Source of the DNA: VAXT01 sp963774625
Lineage (GTDB): Bacteria; Actinomycetota; Thermoleophilia; Gaiellales; Gaiellaceae
Length of the DNA stretch: 64,000 nucleotides
NCBI GenBank assembly: GCA_963774625.1
Contig: CAVZFQ010000013.1
Coordinates: 1,364,001 to 1,428,000 of the forward strand
Direction: 5' to 3'
A program made the position numbers and the translations under genes. A model generated the notes under the pieces. That model searched no databases. It was not told where the DNA came from and was given only the letters and a program-made list of their open reading frames with translations. Of this stretch, positions 7,948 to 16,662 are shown in pieces (the stretch's first letter is position 1; each line of letters starts with the position of its first letter).

Positions 7948-9291
7948 TCACCCGAACCCGCTTGGCGGTGAGACGCGGGTTTCCTGCCCGCAAATGACAA
8001 AACGAGCTGCCAGGGCATCATGTGAGGCGTGACACAGCAGAGATCTATGAATCTGTATACCGAGCAAGAGATCCGCGCCTTCGAGCGCGTCGGCGACTAT
8101 CTGAGCTGGCGTGCGGGGATCCGCAACGACGGACCGTTGCCCGCGCTGGATGTTCTCGCCGGTGGCAGGATCGAAGAAGTAGAAGCGCTCGGGATCGACT
8201 GCCAGCCGTAGTGGCCGGCCGCTCGAGGCATCGGTTCGCGGGTCGACCCTCGCGTTGAACACTGCACGGTCCTCGGCGAGCAGCATCGCTTCCTGGCCCG
8301 CTGCCGCATCGCGCAGCTCCTCGGTCTCCACGCGGGGCGCGTCGACCGGGAAGATGACATGGGTGTCCGAGCCGAGCTCCTCGACGACGGTCACGTCGAC
8401 ATCGATCTGTGGCAGGGACGGGTCTGCGAACGCGGCATCCTCGAACGCTTCGGGCCGCGCCCCCAGAAAGACTCGACCTTCTTGAAGCGATCCGCGCAGG
8501 GCCTCCGGGAGCGGGGCGCGGTAGCCGCCGAAGGAAACGGTCTCGCCGTCCACTTCGGCCTCGACGAGATTCATCGCAGGCGAGCCGATGAAGGCGGCGA
8601 CGAAGAGGTTCGTCCGGGGAGCGGTAGAGCGCCTGCGGCGTGTCGACCTGCTGGATCTTCCCGTCGCGCATGACGGCGACGCGCTGCCCGAGGGTCATCG
8701 CCTCGATCTGGTCATGCGTGACGTAGATCGTCGTCGTGCCGAGCCGGGCGTGCAGCGCTGAGAGCTCGGCCGCATGCTGACCCGGAGCTTCGCGTCGAGG
8801 TTCGAGAGCGGCTCGTCCATCAGGAACGCCTGGGGCTCGCGAATGACTGCGCGGCCCATCGCCACGCGCTGGCGCTGGCCGCCGGAGAGCTCGGCGGGCG
8901 GCGATCGAGCAAGTCGTCGAGGCGGAGCAGCCGCGCGACCTCTTTCGACCCGGCGCGCGGCGTCGGCCTTCTCCGTTCGGCGAACCTTGAGCCCGTAGCC
9001 GAGGTTCTGCCGCACGCTCATGTGCGGGTAGAGCGCGTAGCTCTGGAAGACCATGGCCACGTCGCGTTCGCGTGGAGCGCAGGTCGGTGACGTCGCGGTC
9101 GCCGATGCAGAGCTGCCCCCGGTCGCCTCTTCGAGACCCGCGATCAGGCGCAGGAGCGTGGACTTGCCACAGCCCGACGGGCCGACGAGGACGATGAACT
9201 CGCCATCTTCGATCCGCAGCGAGATGTCGTCGACGGCGACGACGCCTCCGCCGAAGACCTTCGTGACGCGCTCGAGGACGATCTCAGCCAA
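7948..9291 (-). CDS. ABC sugar-importer ATPase (MalK/UgpC/MsiK type), frameshifted
   Basis: The ATP-hydrolysing subunit for a CUT1-type sugar importer. It shows Walker A GPSGCGKST, Q-loop FQSYALYPHMSV, signature LSGGQRQRVAMGRA, Walker B FLMDEPLSNLD, the switch region (THDQIEAMTLGQRVAVMRDG, other frame), then the TOBE part typical of MalK-like proteins (residues read from 8574 down). The TTG start at 9291 overlaps the nagA stop, so it is translationally coupled. The frame changes near 9100-9070, 8950-8905, 8775 and 8600. The last 45 residues before 7948 do not look like the family end, so the natural stop probably lies near 8150 and was lost to another indel. It presumably energises the permeases at 14.8-16.7 kb. 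Confidence 0.85.
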
Positions 9292-10380
9292 CGCCGACGA
9301 GCTCCTTCCCGCCGACGAAGACGGCGCGTAGCTCCAGCGGTCGTCGAGGATGAGGACGTCGGCCGCGGCACCAGACCGAAGGCCACCGGCACCGCGCCCG
9401 GCGACGCGGGCAGGGACGGAGGTCGCGGCCGCAACGGCTTCGGCGAGTGGCGCACCGAGTGCATGCAGCTGACGAATGCCCTCGATCATGGTCGTGACGC
9501 TACCGGCCAGCACGCCGTCGCTCGCGCGGCGGGCGACGCCGTCCCTCACCTCGACGTCGACGCCGCCGAGCCGGTAGTGGCCGTCGCCGACGCCGGTCGG
9601 CGGCGACGGCGTCTGTGACGAGCGCGACTCTTCCGGCCGCGGCGTTCCAGATCATCCTGACGACCTCGTCGGCAAGGTGCGCGCCGTCGAGGATCACCTG
9701 CACGACGACGTCGTCGCGCGCAAGTGCCGCGCCGGCCAGGCCGGGGTCGCGGTGGGAGAAGGGCCGCATCGCGTTGAAGAGGTGGGTGACCGTGCGGACG
9801 CCGTGGTCGAATGCGCGTTCGGCTTCGGCAGCGGTCGCGTTCGAGTGCCCAGCGGAGACGACGACACCGCGCTCGTGCAGGAGGTCGATGAGCTCGAGCG
9901 CGCCTTCGAGCTCGGGCGCGAGGGTCATCTGGGCGACAGGCCCGGCATCGAGCAGCCGCTCGAGCAGAGCGTGATCGGGATCGAGTCGCGCCGACTCCGG
10001 GTGAGCTGCCCAGGCGCTCTGGGGAGAGGAACGGCCCCTCGAGATGGGCGCCGAGCATCCGCGGGCCGATCGGCTCGGACGGCAACCGGCGCAGGGCGTC
10101 GACCAGGTCGGTCTCGGGCGCGGTGATGAACGTCGGCTGGAACGCGGTCACCCCGGTCGTCGAGGAGCGCCTCGCCGGCCTGGCGGTAGCCCTCGGTGTC
10201 CGCTGTCGCGAAGTCGACCCCACCGAAGCCGTTGACGTGGAGGTCGACGAAGCCGGGAACGGCGATCCCGCGCCCGTTCCGCCGGGAGAGGGCAACCTCG
10301 GCCAGGTAGCCGTCCGAGAACGCCAGGTCGCCGGGCACGAGGACGCCCTCGACGATCGCGGCTTCGACGCCGAGCCTCAT
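9284..10380 (-). CDS. nagA: N-acetylglucosamine-6-phosphate deacetylase, frameshifted
   Basis: NagA removes acetate from GlcNAc-6-phosphate to give glucosamine-6-phosphate. Motifs in order across frames are VDLHVNGFGGVDF (metal site), HLEGPFLSPE, SAGHSNATAAEAE, VTHLFNAMRPF, VILDGAHLADEVVR, and LVTDAVAA with the catalytic Asp. Then comes GVLAGSVTTMIEGIRQL and a C-terminus reading GGLRSGAAADVLILDD. The ATG overlaps the murQ stop (ATGA) and the TGA at 9286-9284 overlaps the ATPase start. At least four frame changes occur, near 10225, 10020, 9600 and 9340. Every family motif survives, which argues for sequence indels rather than decay. Confidence 0.88.
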
Positions 10381-11283
10381 CGCTCGTCGAGGCTCCGCCT
10401 GACGACGCCTCCCGCCTCCTGAAGCCTCGAGCGCGCACCCGTCGGGATCGAGGCCGGCGAGCAGTGAGACGATCGCGACCTTTGCGTCGCCGCCGGCCGC
10501 CTCGAGGGCCGTCTCGACCTCGCGCCTCCGAGGCGTTCGTGGCGAGCGCGACCGCGCGTCGAGCGCGGGCGCGGAGCTTGGCGTTGCTGGCGACGAGATC
10601 GACCATCAGGTTGCCGAAGGTCTTGCCCAGCCGCACCATCGAGACCGTTGAGATGGTGTTGAGGATCAGCTTCTGGGCGGTGCCGGCCTTCATGCGCGTC
10701 GACCCCGCGATCACCTCGGGCCCGACCACGGAGGCCACCTCGTGGTCGACCAGTCGCGCGAGCTCGCTGCCATCTGTGGAGACGACGCCGACCGTCAGGG
10801 CACCGGCAGCGCGCGCCGCGCTGCACTGCGCCCGAGAACGTATGGGGTCCCGCCGCTGGCCGAGAGGGCGACGACCGCGTCGTCGGGGCCGATGTCGAGC
10901 GCCGTCAGGTCGGCGCTGCCGGCGCCGTGGTCGTCCTCGGCTGCCTCCTGGGCGACGGCAGCAGCTTCGGCGCCGCCGGCGATGACGGCGATGACCTGTC
11001 CCGGCGCGACGCCGAAGGTCGGGCCGCACTCGGCCGCGTCGACCAGCGCGAGCCGCCCCGAGGAGCCCGCGCCGACGTAGACGAGGCGCCCTCCGCGCTC
11101 CAGCCGCTCGACGATCGCATCGATCGCCGCGGCGAGGCTGGCGGCCGCGCGCGCGAACGGCTGCCGGCGACCGTCGCGTCCTCGTCGTTGATCAGCTCCA
11201 CGAGCTCCTGCGTCGACCGTAGGTCGAGGTCTTCATGTCGCCTCGGCGGCAACCTCGGTGACCGGCTCCGGACGCCCGTCCAT
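10377..11283 (-). CDS. murQ: N-acetylmuramic acid 6-phosphate etherase, frameshifted
   Basis: MurQ cleaves the lactyl ether of MurNAc-6-phosphate to give GlcNAc-6-phosphate and D-lactate, feeding NagA next door. Across frames the protein reads LRSTQELVELINDEDATV, then the SIS core RLVYVGAGSSGRLALVDAAECGPTFG. The family-specific ALSASGGTPYV and STRMKAGTAQKLILNTIST follow, then RLGKTFGNLMVDLVASNAKL. The start ATG (11283-11281) lies inside the left arm of the divergent operator region. The stop overlaps the nagA ATG. Frame changes occur near 11235, 11165, 10830 and 10500. Assignment as etherase rests on the KAGTAQKLILN and GKTFGNLMVD motifs, which are diagnostic. Confidence 0.88.
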
Positions 11284-11363
11284 GGGACCAGTGTAGTACC
11301 GGTCCGGGAGGGATACAACCAAGTGGTATTGACCACCTCCGGCCAGACCGGTACAGTCCCATG
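11281..11363. promoter_or_regulatory. Divergent control region with large dyad and operator O1
   Basis: Between murQ and the GntR gene, CATGGGAC (11281-11288) and GTACCGGTC (11296-11304) are mirrored by GACCGGTAC (11346-11354) and GTCCCATG (11356-11363). In the centre, AGTGGTATTGACCACC (11322-11337, a perfect GTGGT/ACCAC dyad) resembles the dre sites bound by DasR/NagR-type GntR repressors of amino-sugar genes. The same operator type recurs twice upstream of the binding-protein gene. The murQ ATG is itself in the left arm, so a bound repressor would block both promoters. Confidence 0.65.
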
Positions 11364-11374
11364 CGGGGTACCTC

Positions 11375-12181
11375 GTGACTACGACTCAGCGGATGACGAA
11401 GCAGAGCCAGGCGCGTGACAGCGTCATCGAACTGATCGAACAGGCAGGCGTGGGCGGCGCGATTCCGTCCGAGCGCCAGCTGACCGTCGACCTCGGCGTC
11501 TCGCGCCTGACCGTGCGGGCCGCGCTCGACGAGCTCGTCCGCGAGGGCTTTCTCGTCCGCCGGCGCGGGTAGCGGGACGTTCGTCCGCGAGCCGAAGATC
11601 GCCCAGGAGCTGACGATGACCTCGTTCAGCGAGGAGATGCGCCGGCGCGGGATGACGCCCGGCGAGCAAGACGCTGTCGTTGACGACGACGACGCGCCGG
11701 CGCGTACCTCGGCACGGTGCCTGCACGTCTCTCCTTCGGAGTCGATCATGGTCGCGAAGCGCCTGCGGCTCGCGGACGGCGAGTCGATGGCGATCGAGAC
11801 GCTGCACGTTCCGGAGTCGCTCGTCCCGGGCCTGACGCCCAAGGATCTCGACCAGGGCTCGTTCTACGAGCTCCTGGCCGAGCGGTACGGCATCAAGATC
11901 GTCGGCGGCATGCAGACGATCGAGCCCACGGTGACGAACGAGGAGGAGTCGGAGGCACTGGATGTGCCCGCTGCATTCGCCGGCGTTCCTGTTCGAGCGC
12001 ACGACCAGCGCTCCGAGACCGGAGACATCGTCGAGTTCGTCCGCTCGATCTACCGCGGCGACCGCTACCGGCTCGTCTCCGAGCTCAACCGGCGCGAGCG
12101 CACCGGCTCGACGCCGGTGTTCATGCCCCGCGACGGCGGGGCGTGCCGGAGCCGGTGGCCAGGCCGGTTCCGGAGCCGTGA
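11375..12181 (+). CDS. GntR-family (HutC/DasR-like) transcription regulator with UTRA domain, frameshifted
   Basis: An N-terminal winged helix (GGAIPSERQLTVDLGVSRLTVRAALDELVREGFLVRR) is followed, one frame away, by GTFVREPKIAQELTMTSFSEEMRRRGM and a UTRA effector domain. That domain ends IVEFVRSIYRGDRYRLVSELNR, the usual HutC-subfamily close. UTRA domains of this group bind phosphorylated amino sugars. The start is GTG 11375. Frame changes occur near 11570, 11690, 11965 and 12130. It is divergent from murQ-nagA and heads the SIS and importer genes, so it is very likely the local repressor acting on the three TGGT-N4-ACCA operators. The stop overlaps the next gene (GTGA). Confidence 0.85.
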
Positions 12182-13237
12182 AGGCGCCCGGATCTCTGCT
12201 CCTGCAGGAGATCCGCGAGCAGCCCGCCGCGCTGGCGCGGCTCCTCGAACATCGCGGCGAGTACGCGGCTGTCGCCGGCTGGCTGCGCGAGCGCGGGCGT
12301 GAGCATCGTGCGGCTCGTCGGCCACGGCTCCTCGGACAACGCGGCCTCGTACGGCGTCTACGCCTTCGGGCTGCTGCCCGGGCTGGACCGCGCTTCGCGA
12401 CTCGATCTCGCTCTCCGTCTACTACGGCGCGGAGCTCGACCTCGCGCGACTCGTGCGTCGTGGCGCTCTCGCAGTCGGGCCGGACGCCCGACGTCGTCGA
12501 GTACGTCGAGCGGGCCGCAGGCTCGCGGCGCGCTTCACGGTGGCGCTCACGAACGAGCGCGGAGTCGCCGCTCGCCGAAGCTGGCGACGCGGTGCTCCCG
12601 CTCGCGGCGGGGCCGAGCTACGCCATCGCCGCGACGAAGACCTACACGACCCAGGTCGCGGCGCTCGCGTTGCTGGCCGGCTACGCGGCTGAGGCCGGCG
12701 ACCGCGTCGCGGACGGGATCCGCGAGGTGACGCAGCTGATCGCCGAGCTGCTGCCCGACCTCGAGCGGCGCGTCTCGGAGGTGGCGGTCGCGCTGGCGTT
12801 CGTCGGGCGGATGTTCGTGATCGGGCGCGGCCCGGAGTTCGCGACGGCTCGCGAGATCTCGCTGAAGCTGCTGGAGACGTGCCGCGTGGCGGCCGAGCCG
12901 CTGACGGCCACCGATCTCGCGCACGGCCCGGTGGCGGCTCTCGACGGGCTCTTCCCCGTCTGGGCGATCGCCTCCGACGATCCCTTGCTCGCCGGCGGTT
13001 CGCGAGGCGGCGCAGCTCGCGCCCAAAGGCCGGCGCGACGCTGCTCGCCAGCGGAACCGGGCGGCCGCGATCGCGGATGCCGACTACTACGTGCCGGTTC
13101 CGAAGCCGGCGTTCCCGCTGCTCGCGCCGCTGCTCTCGGTCGTGCCCGGCCAGGTGCTGGCCTGGGCGCTGGCGCAGGCGAAGGGTCTGGACCCGGACCG
13201 CCCGGACGGCCTGACCAAGGTCACGCTCGCGCGTTGA
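12178..13237 (+). CDS. Double-SIS sugar-phosphate isomerase/deaminase (NagB-II or GlmS-isomerase like), frameshifted
   Basis: About 350 residues without the glutaminase half of GlmS. Across frames it shows the first SIS domain (VALSQSGRTPDVVEYVERA, then LPLAAGPSYAIAATKTYTTQVAAL) and the second (MFVIGRGPEFATAREISLKLLETC, then EPLTATDLAHGP). It ends DPDRPDGLTKVTLAR, the close of the GlmS isomerase family. The cluster has NagA but no classic NagB, so this protein probably converts glucosamine-6-phosphate to fructose-6-phosphate and ammonia. That is inference from context. GTG 12178 overlaps the regulator stop. Frame changes occur near 12300, 12430, 12530 and 13030. Confidence 0.8.
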
Positions 13238-13238
13238 G

Positions 13239-13254
13239 CTTGGTCAGTACCACT
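13239..13254 (-). promoter_or_regulatory. Operator O2 (dre-like)
   Basis: On the minus strand AGTGGTACTGACCAAG matches O1 (AGTGGTATTGACCACC) at 13 of 16 positions, with the TGGT/ACCA half-sites intact. It begins two bases after the SIS gene stop and lies about 190 bases before the binding-protein ATG. Confidence 0.55.
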
Positions 13255-13351
13255 CGCTGCTCCTGAGCAGCCGCATCTTGCACCAGTTGGTCACGAAGCC
13301 ATGGGACTTGACAGCCACCGGTACTGGTGTGCAAGCCTCTCACCGTGGCGT

Positions 13352-13367
13352 GGTGGTATTTACCAAT
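13352..13367 (+). promoter_or_regulatory. Operator O3 (dre-like)
   Basis: GGTGGTATTTACCAAT keeps TGGT and ACCA with four bases between, as in O1 and O2. It lies 64 bases before the ATG of the sugar-binding protein gene, a position suited to repressing that promoter. O2 and O3 are about 113 bases apart, so looping is possible. Confidence 0.5.
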
Positions 13368-13430
13368 TCTCTGCCAGCACACGTGGAGAACAAGCGTCCG
13401 GCGTGTCGCCGGCGCTGGGAGGAGGCTCCA

Positions 13431-14746
13431 ATGAGAGTACGATTCGTCGCAGCCGCCGTGATCTGCGCCTGCCTCGCGCTCGGCGCGGCCACGCGACGGC
13501 GTCCGGCGCGGGCGGCGTCGCAGCGGGCAGGCCACGACCCTCACGGTCTGGCTGCAGGACGACGCCGAGACAACTGGGCGGGCGTGGTCAACGCCGCGAA
13601 CCAGGCCTTCGAGGCAGCGCATCCGGGTGTGAACGTCAAGGTCGAGTACCAGACCTGGAACCAGCCATCTGACCAAGTTCGACGCGACGCTCGCCGGCAA
13701 CAACGTGCCCGACGTGATCGAGCTGGGCAACACCGAGATGACGAAGTACATGGACGCGGGGGCGTTCGTCCGACATCACCTCGCCGAAGGGCAGCATCCC
13801 GAACTCCCGCACGTGGCTGAAGGGGCTCGAGGACTCGGCGCACCTACAAGGCAAGCTGTACGGCGTCCCGTACTACGCGGGCGCGCGCGGCCGTCATCTA
13901 CCGCAAGGACCTGTACCGGCGGCCGGGATCCGCAAGCTCGCCGACGAGCCTCGCCGAGTTCGAGGCCGCGAACGCCAAGCTGATGAAGAAGTACGGGAAG
14001 GACCGGCGCTTCTCGGCGCTGTACTTCCCGGGCCAGTACTGGCTCGCGTCGATGTCCTTCGTCTACGACTACGGCGGGGCAGATCGCCGCGCTTCAGGAA
14101 CGGCAGTGGGTCGGCACGCTCGACTCGCCGCAGGCGATCCAGGCCCTGACCCAGGCTCAAGTCGATCGTCCGCCGCTACTCCCGGGCGAGCAAGACGGGT
14201 GACGAGGCCAACCCGTTCCAGGCCGTCGTCTTCGGCAAGGGCAAGGTCGGCTCGATCATCGGCAACGGCTGGGAGTGGGGCTACGCGCTCGACACGAAGA
14301 AGTACGGCAATCCAAGCTCAAGGAAGCCAGCTCGGCGCCTACCCGATGCCGAGCCGCACGAAGGGCAAGTTCATGCCGACGTTCCTCGGCGGCTCCGACC
14401 TCGCGATCCCGGTCACGAGCAAGAGCAAGAGCCTCGCGCTCGACTGGATCAAGGCGTTCACCGAGCACGAGCTCGATGACGCAGCTGGCGACGTCGGGCA
14501 AGGTGATCCCGAACACGACCTCGCTGCGTGCGCTCCACAACGAACAACCCAGCGCTCGCCCCGTTCGCGCGGGCCGCGCAGTCGAGCTGGTTCGTCCCGA
14601 CCGCGGAGAACTGGGTCAACGTCGAGAACTCGCGGGTCATCCGCACGATGCTCGTCCGCATCTTCAGCGGCCGCTACAGCGTGCAGAGCGAGGCGCAAGA
14701 AGGCGAGCCAGCAGATCACCTCGATCCTGAACGCGGAACTAGTTGA
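13431..14746 (+). CDS. ABC sugar-binding lipoprotein/secreted protein, frameshifted
   Basis: The extracellular substrate-binding protein of a CUT1 importer. A signal peptide (MRVRFVAAAVICACLALGAA) is followed by the mature start TTLTVWLQD, the ANQAFEAAHPGVNVKVEYQTWN strand, VPDVIELGNTEMTKYMDAGAF, KLYGVPYYAGARAVIYRKDLY, and GGSDLAIPVTSKSKSLALDWIKAFTEHE, all typical of SBP family 1. It starts at ATG 13431 after GGGAGGAGG. Many frame changes occur between 13500 and 14700. The end is uncertain: ITSILNAE lies near 14740, with stop codons in two frames at 14740-14746. The context (NagA, MurQ, GH3) points to GlcNAc- or chitobiose-type ligands, not proven by residues. Confidence 0.85.
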
Positions 14747-14777
14747 CCGGGTGCCGGGACGCGCGAAACTCGTCCTC

Positions 14778-15755
14778 GTGAGCGTCGCGCCCCCGGCTAC
14801 TCGGCCGTCGCCGCCGGGTCTCCCGCCCGGCGGCGGCCGTCCGTCGGCGAGTGCGACTCGCGTCGCGCGGCGCGTGCCCTACCTGCTGCTCGCGCCGGCC
14901 GCGATCGCGATCGCGGCCGTGCTGGCCTACCCGCTCTACTTGCTCGGCTCAGCTCTCGTTCCAGCAGTACGGCCTGCTCGAGCTGATCGCGCACGAGGGC
15001 ACGTGGATCGGCACTCGACAACTACTCGACGGATCCTCCACGACGACGCAGTTCTGGACGCGTGCTCTGGCGGACGGTCGTGTTCACCGCCGGCGCGCGT
15101 CTCGCTGACGATGATCCTCGGGACGCTGATCGCGCTGCTGCTCGCGCAGCTCGGCTCGTTCATGCGCCTGCTGCTGACGACCGGGCTCGTGCTCGTCTGG
15201 GCGATGCCGGTCGTCGTCGCCGTGAACATCTGGGTGTGGATGTTCGACTTCGAGTTCGGCGTCTTCAACTGGGCGCTGACCGAGCTCGGCGTCGGCGACT
15301 ACATCCACCACGACTGGTTCGAGAACCCGACGACGGGCTTCGCGATCATCATGGCGCGTCGTCGTCTGGGGCGCGATCCCGTTCGTCGCGATCACGGTCT
15401 TCGCCGGGCTGACCCAGGTGCCGAAGGAGCTCGTCGAGGCGGCCTCGATCGACGGCGCCGAGCGCGGGCGCGGATCTTCCGCGACATCACGCTGCCGCTC
15501 CTGAAGCCGATCTTCGTCATCCTGACGAGCCTCTCGATCATCTGGGACTTCCAGGTCTTCAACCAGGTCTGGATCATGCGCGGCAACAACCCGTCGAGCG
15601 ACTACTACCTGATGAGCGTCTACGCGTTCGTGGAGTCGTTCCGCCTCAGCGAGTACGGCTACGGCGCGGCCGATCGCGGTCGTGATGGTCGCGATCATGC
15701 TCTCGTCACGTTCTTCTACATCCGCCAGATGGTGCGGATCGGAGAGGTGCGGTGA
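14778..15755 (+). CDS. ABC sugar permease 1 (MalF/UgpA type), frameshifted
   Basis: The first permease of the importer. It starts at GTG 14778, with a proline-rich cytoplasmic tail. Hydrophobic segments are YLLLAPAAIAIAAVLAYPLYLLG, LTMILGTLIALLLAQLG, LLLTTGLVLVWAMPVVVAVN, then the EAA loop (LVEAASIDGAERARIFRDITLPLLKP, two frames) that docks on the ATPase, and a final helix ending FFYIRQMVRIGEVR. WGRDIFQ-like QVFNQVWIMRGNNPSSDYYLMSVYAF is typical of MalF homologues. Frame changes occur near 14950, 15080, 15355, 15465 and 15670. Its stop overlaps the start of the next permease (GTGA). Confidence 0.85.
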   Translation: MSVAPPATRPSPPGLPPGGGRPSASATRVARRVPYLLLAPAAIAIAAVLAYPLYLLGSALVPAVRPARADRARGHVDRHSTTTRRILHDDAVLDACSGGRSCSPPARVSLTMILGTLIALLLAQLGSFMRLLLTTGLVLVWAMPVVVAVNIWVWMFDFEFGVFNWALTELGVGDYIHHDWFENPTTGFAIIMARRRLGRDPVRRDHGLRRADPGAEGARRGGLDRRRRARARIFRDITLPLLKPIFVILTSLSIIWDFQVFNQVWIMRGNNPSSDYYLMSVYAFVESFRLSEYGYGAADRGRDGRDHALVTFFYIRQMVRIGEVR

Positions 15756-16662
15756 GCGCGCAGACGCCCGTCGCTCCGGTGCCGTGGCGCCGACCGTCAC
15801 CCGCAGCCGGGTTGGCGTCAGGCGCTTCGGCGGACGGCGGCTTGCCGGCCGGGTCGGGATCAACCTGCTCGCGCTGCTCGTCTTCGCCGTGATGGTGTTC
15901 CCGGTCTACTGGATGGTCTCGACCGCGTTCAAGCCGAGCGTCCGAGATCCTCACCTTCACGCCGAAGGTCGTTCCCCTCGTCGGCGACGCTCGCGAATTT
16001 CAGCGACGCGATCGACCGGCCCTACTTCTGGCGGGTCGCGAGGAACAGCGTGATCGTCGTCGTGGCCGTGACGGCGCTCTCGCTCGTGCTCGCCTTCCTG
16101 GCTGCTCTCGCGCTGGCGAAGTTCCGCTTCTACGGGCGGCGCGCGTTCATCATCCTGATCATCGGCGGTGCAGATGGTGCCGCTGAACGCGCTCATCATC
16201 CCGCTCTACATCCTGCTCAGCCGCGCCGGGCAGGTCGACAAGCTGATGGGCGTGATCGTCACCTACCTGACGTTCGTCCTGCCGTTCTGCGTCTGGACGC
16301 TGCGCGGCTTCATGCTCGGCGTCCCGCGCGAGCTCGAGGAGGCGGCGATGGTCGACGGCTCGACTCGCTTCGGCGCCTTCGTCCGCATCCTGCTGCCGCT
16401 CGTCGCGCCCGGGCTCGTGGCGACCTCGATCTTCGCCTTCATCCAGGTGTGGAACGAGTTCATCATCGCCTACATCGTGCTCAGCAGCCCCGAGAATCAG
16501 ACCCTGACGGTGTGGCTCGCGCAGTTCACGAGCCTGCGCGGGACCGAGTGGGGCCCGCTGATGGCGGGCGCGACGCTGACCGCGATCCCGGTCGTCGTGT
16601 TCTTCGTCGCGGTCCACCGGCGGATCGCCTTCGGCCTCACGGCCGGCGCCGTCCGCGGGTGA
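15752..16662 (+). CDS. ABC sugar permease 2 (MalG/UgpE type), frameshifted near its start
   Basis: The second permease. GTG 15752 overlaps the previous stop. After an early frame change near 15775, it reads RVGINLLALLVFAVMVFPVYWMVSTAFKPS (the MalG N-terminus), with more changes near 15940-15990 and 16165. From there the frame is intact: VPLNALIIPLYILLSRAGQ, the EAA loop LEEAAMVDGSTRFGAFVRILLPLVAPGL, FIQVWNEFIIAYIVL, and a final helix to GAVRG. Six membrane helices are expected. It shares GTGA with the following GH3 gene, so the importer and hydrolase are translated as a unit. Confidence 0.87.

Noticed and set aside
8029..8211. 60-codon plus-strand ORF starting MTQQRSMNLYTEQEIRAFERV
   Set aside because: It lies opposite the TOBE end of the importer ATPase, has no good ribosome binding site, and the opposite frame is clearly coding for most of its length.
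15752..16662. Long minus-strand ORFs across the permease genes (for example 15084-15863 and 16159-16617)
   Set aside because: Asp/Arg/His-rich shadows of hydrophobic permease frames; they look open only because the permease codons are GC-rich.
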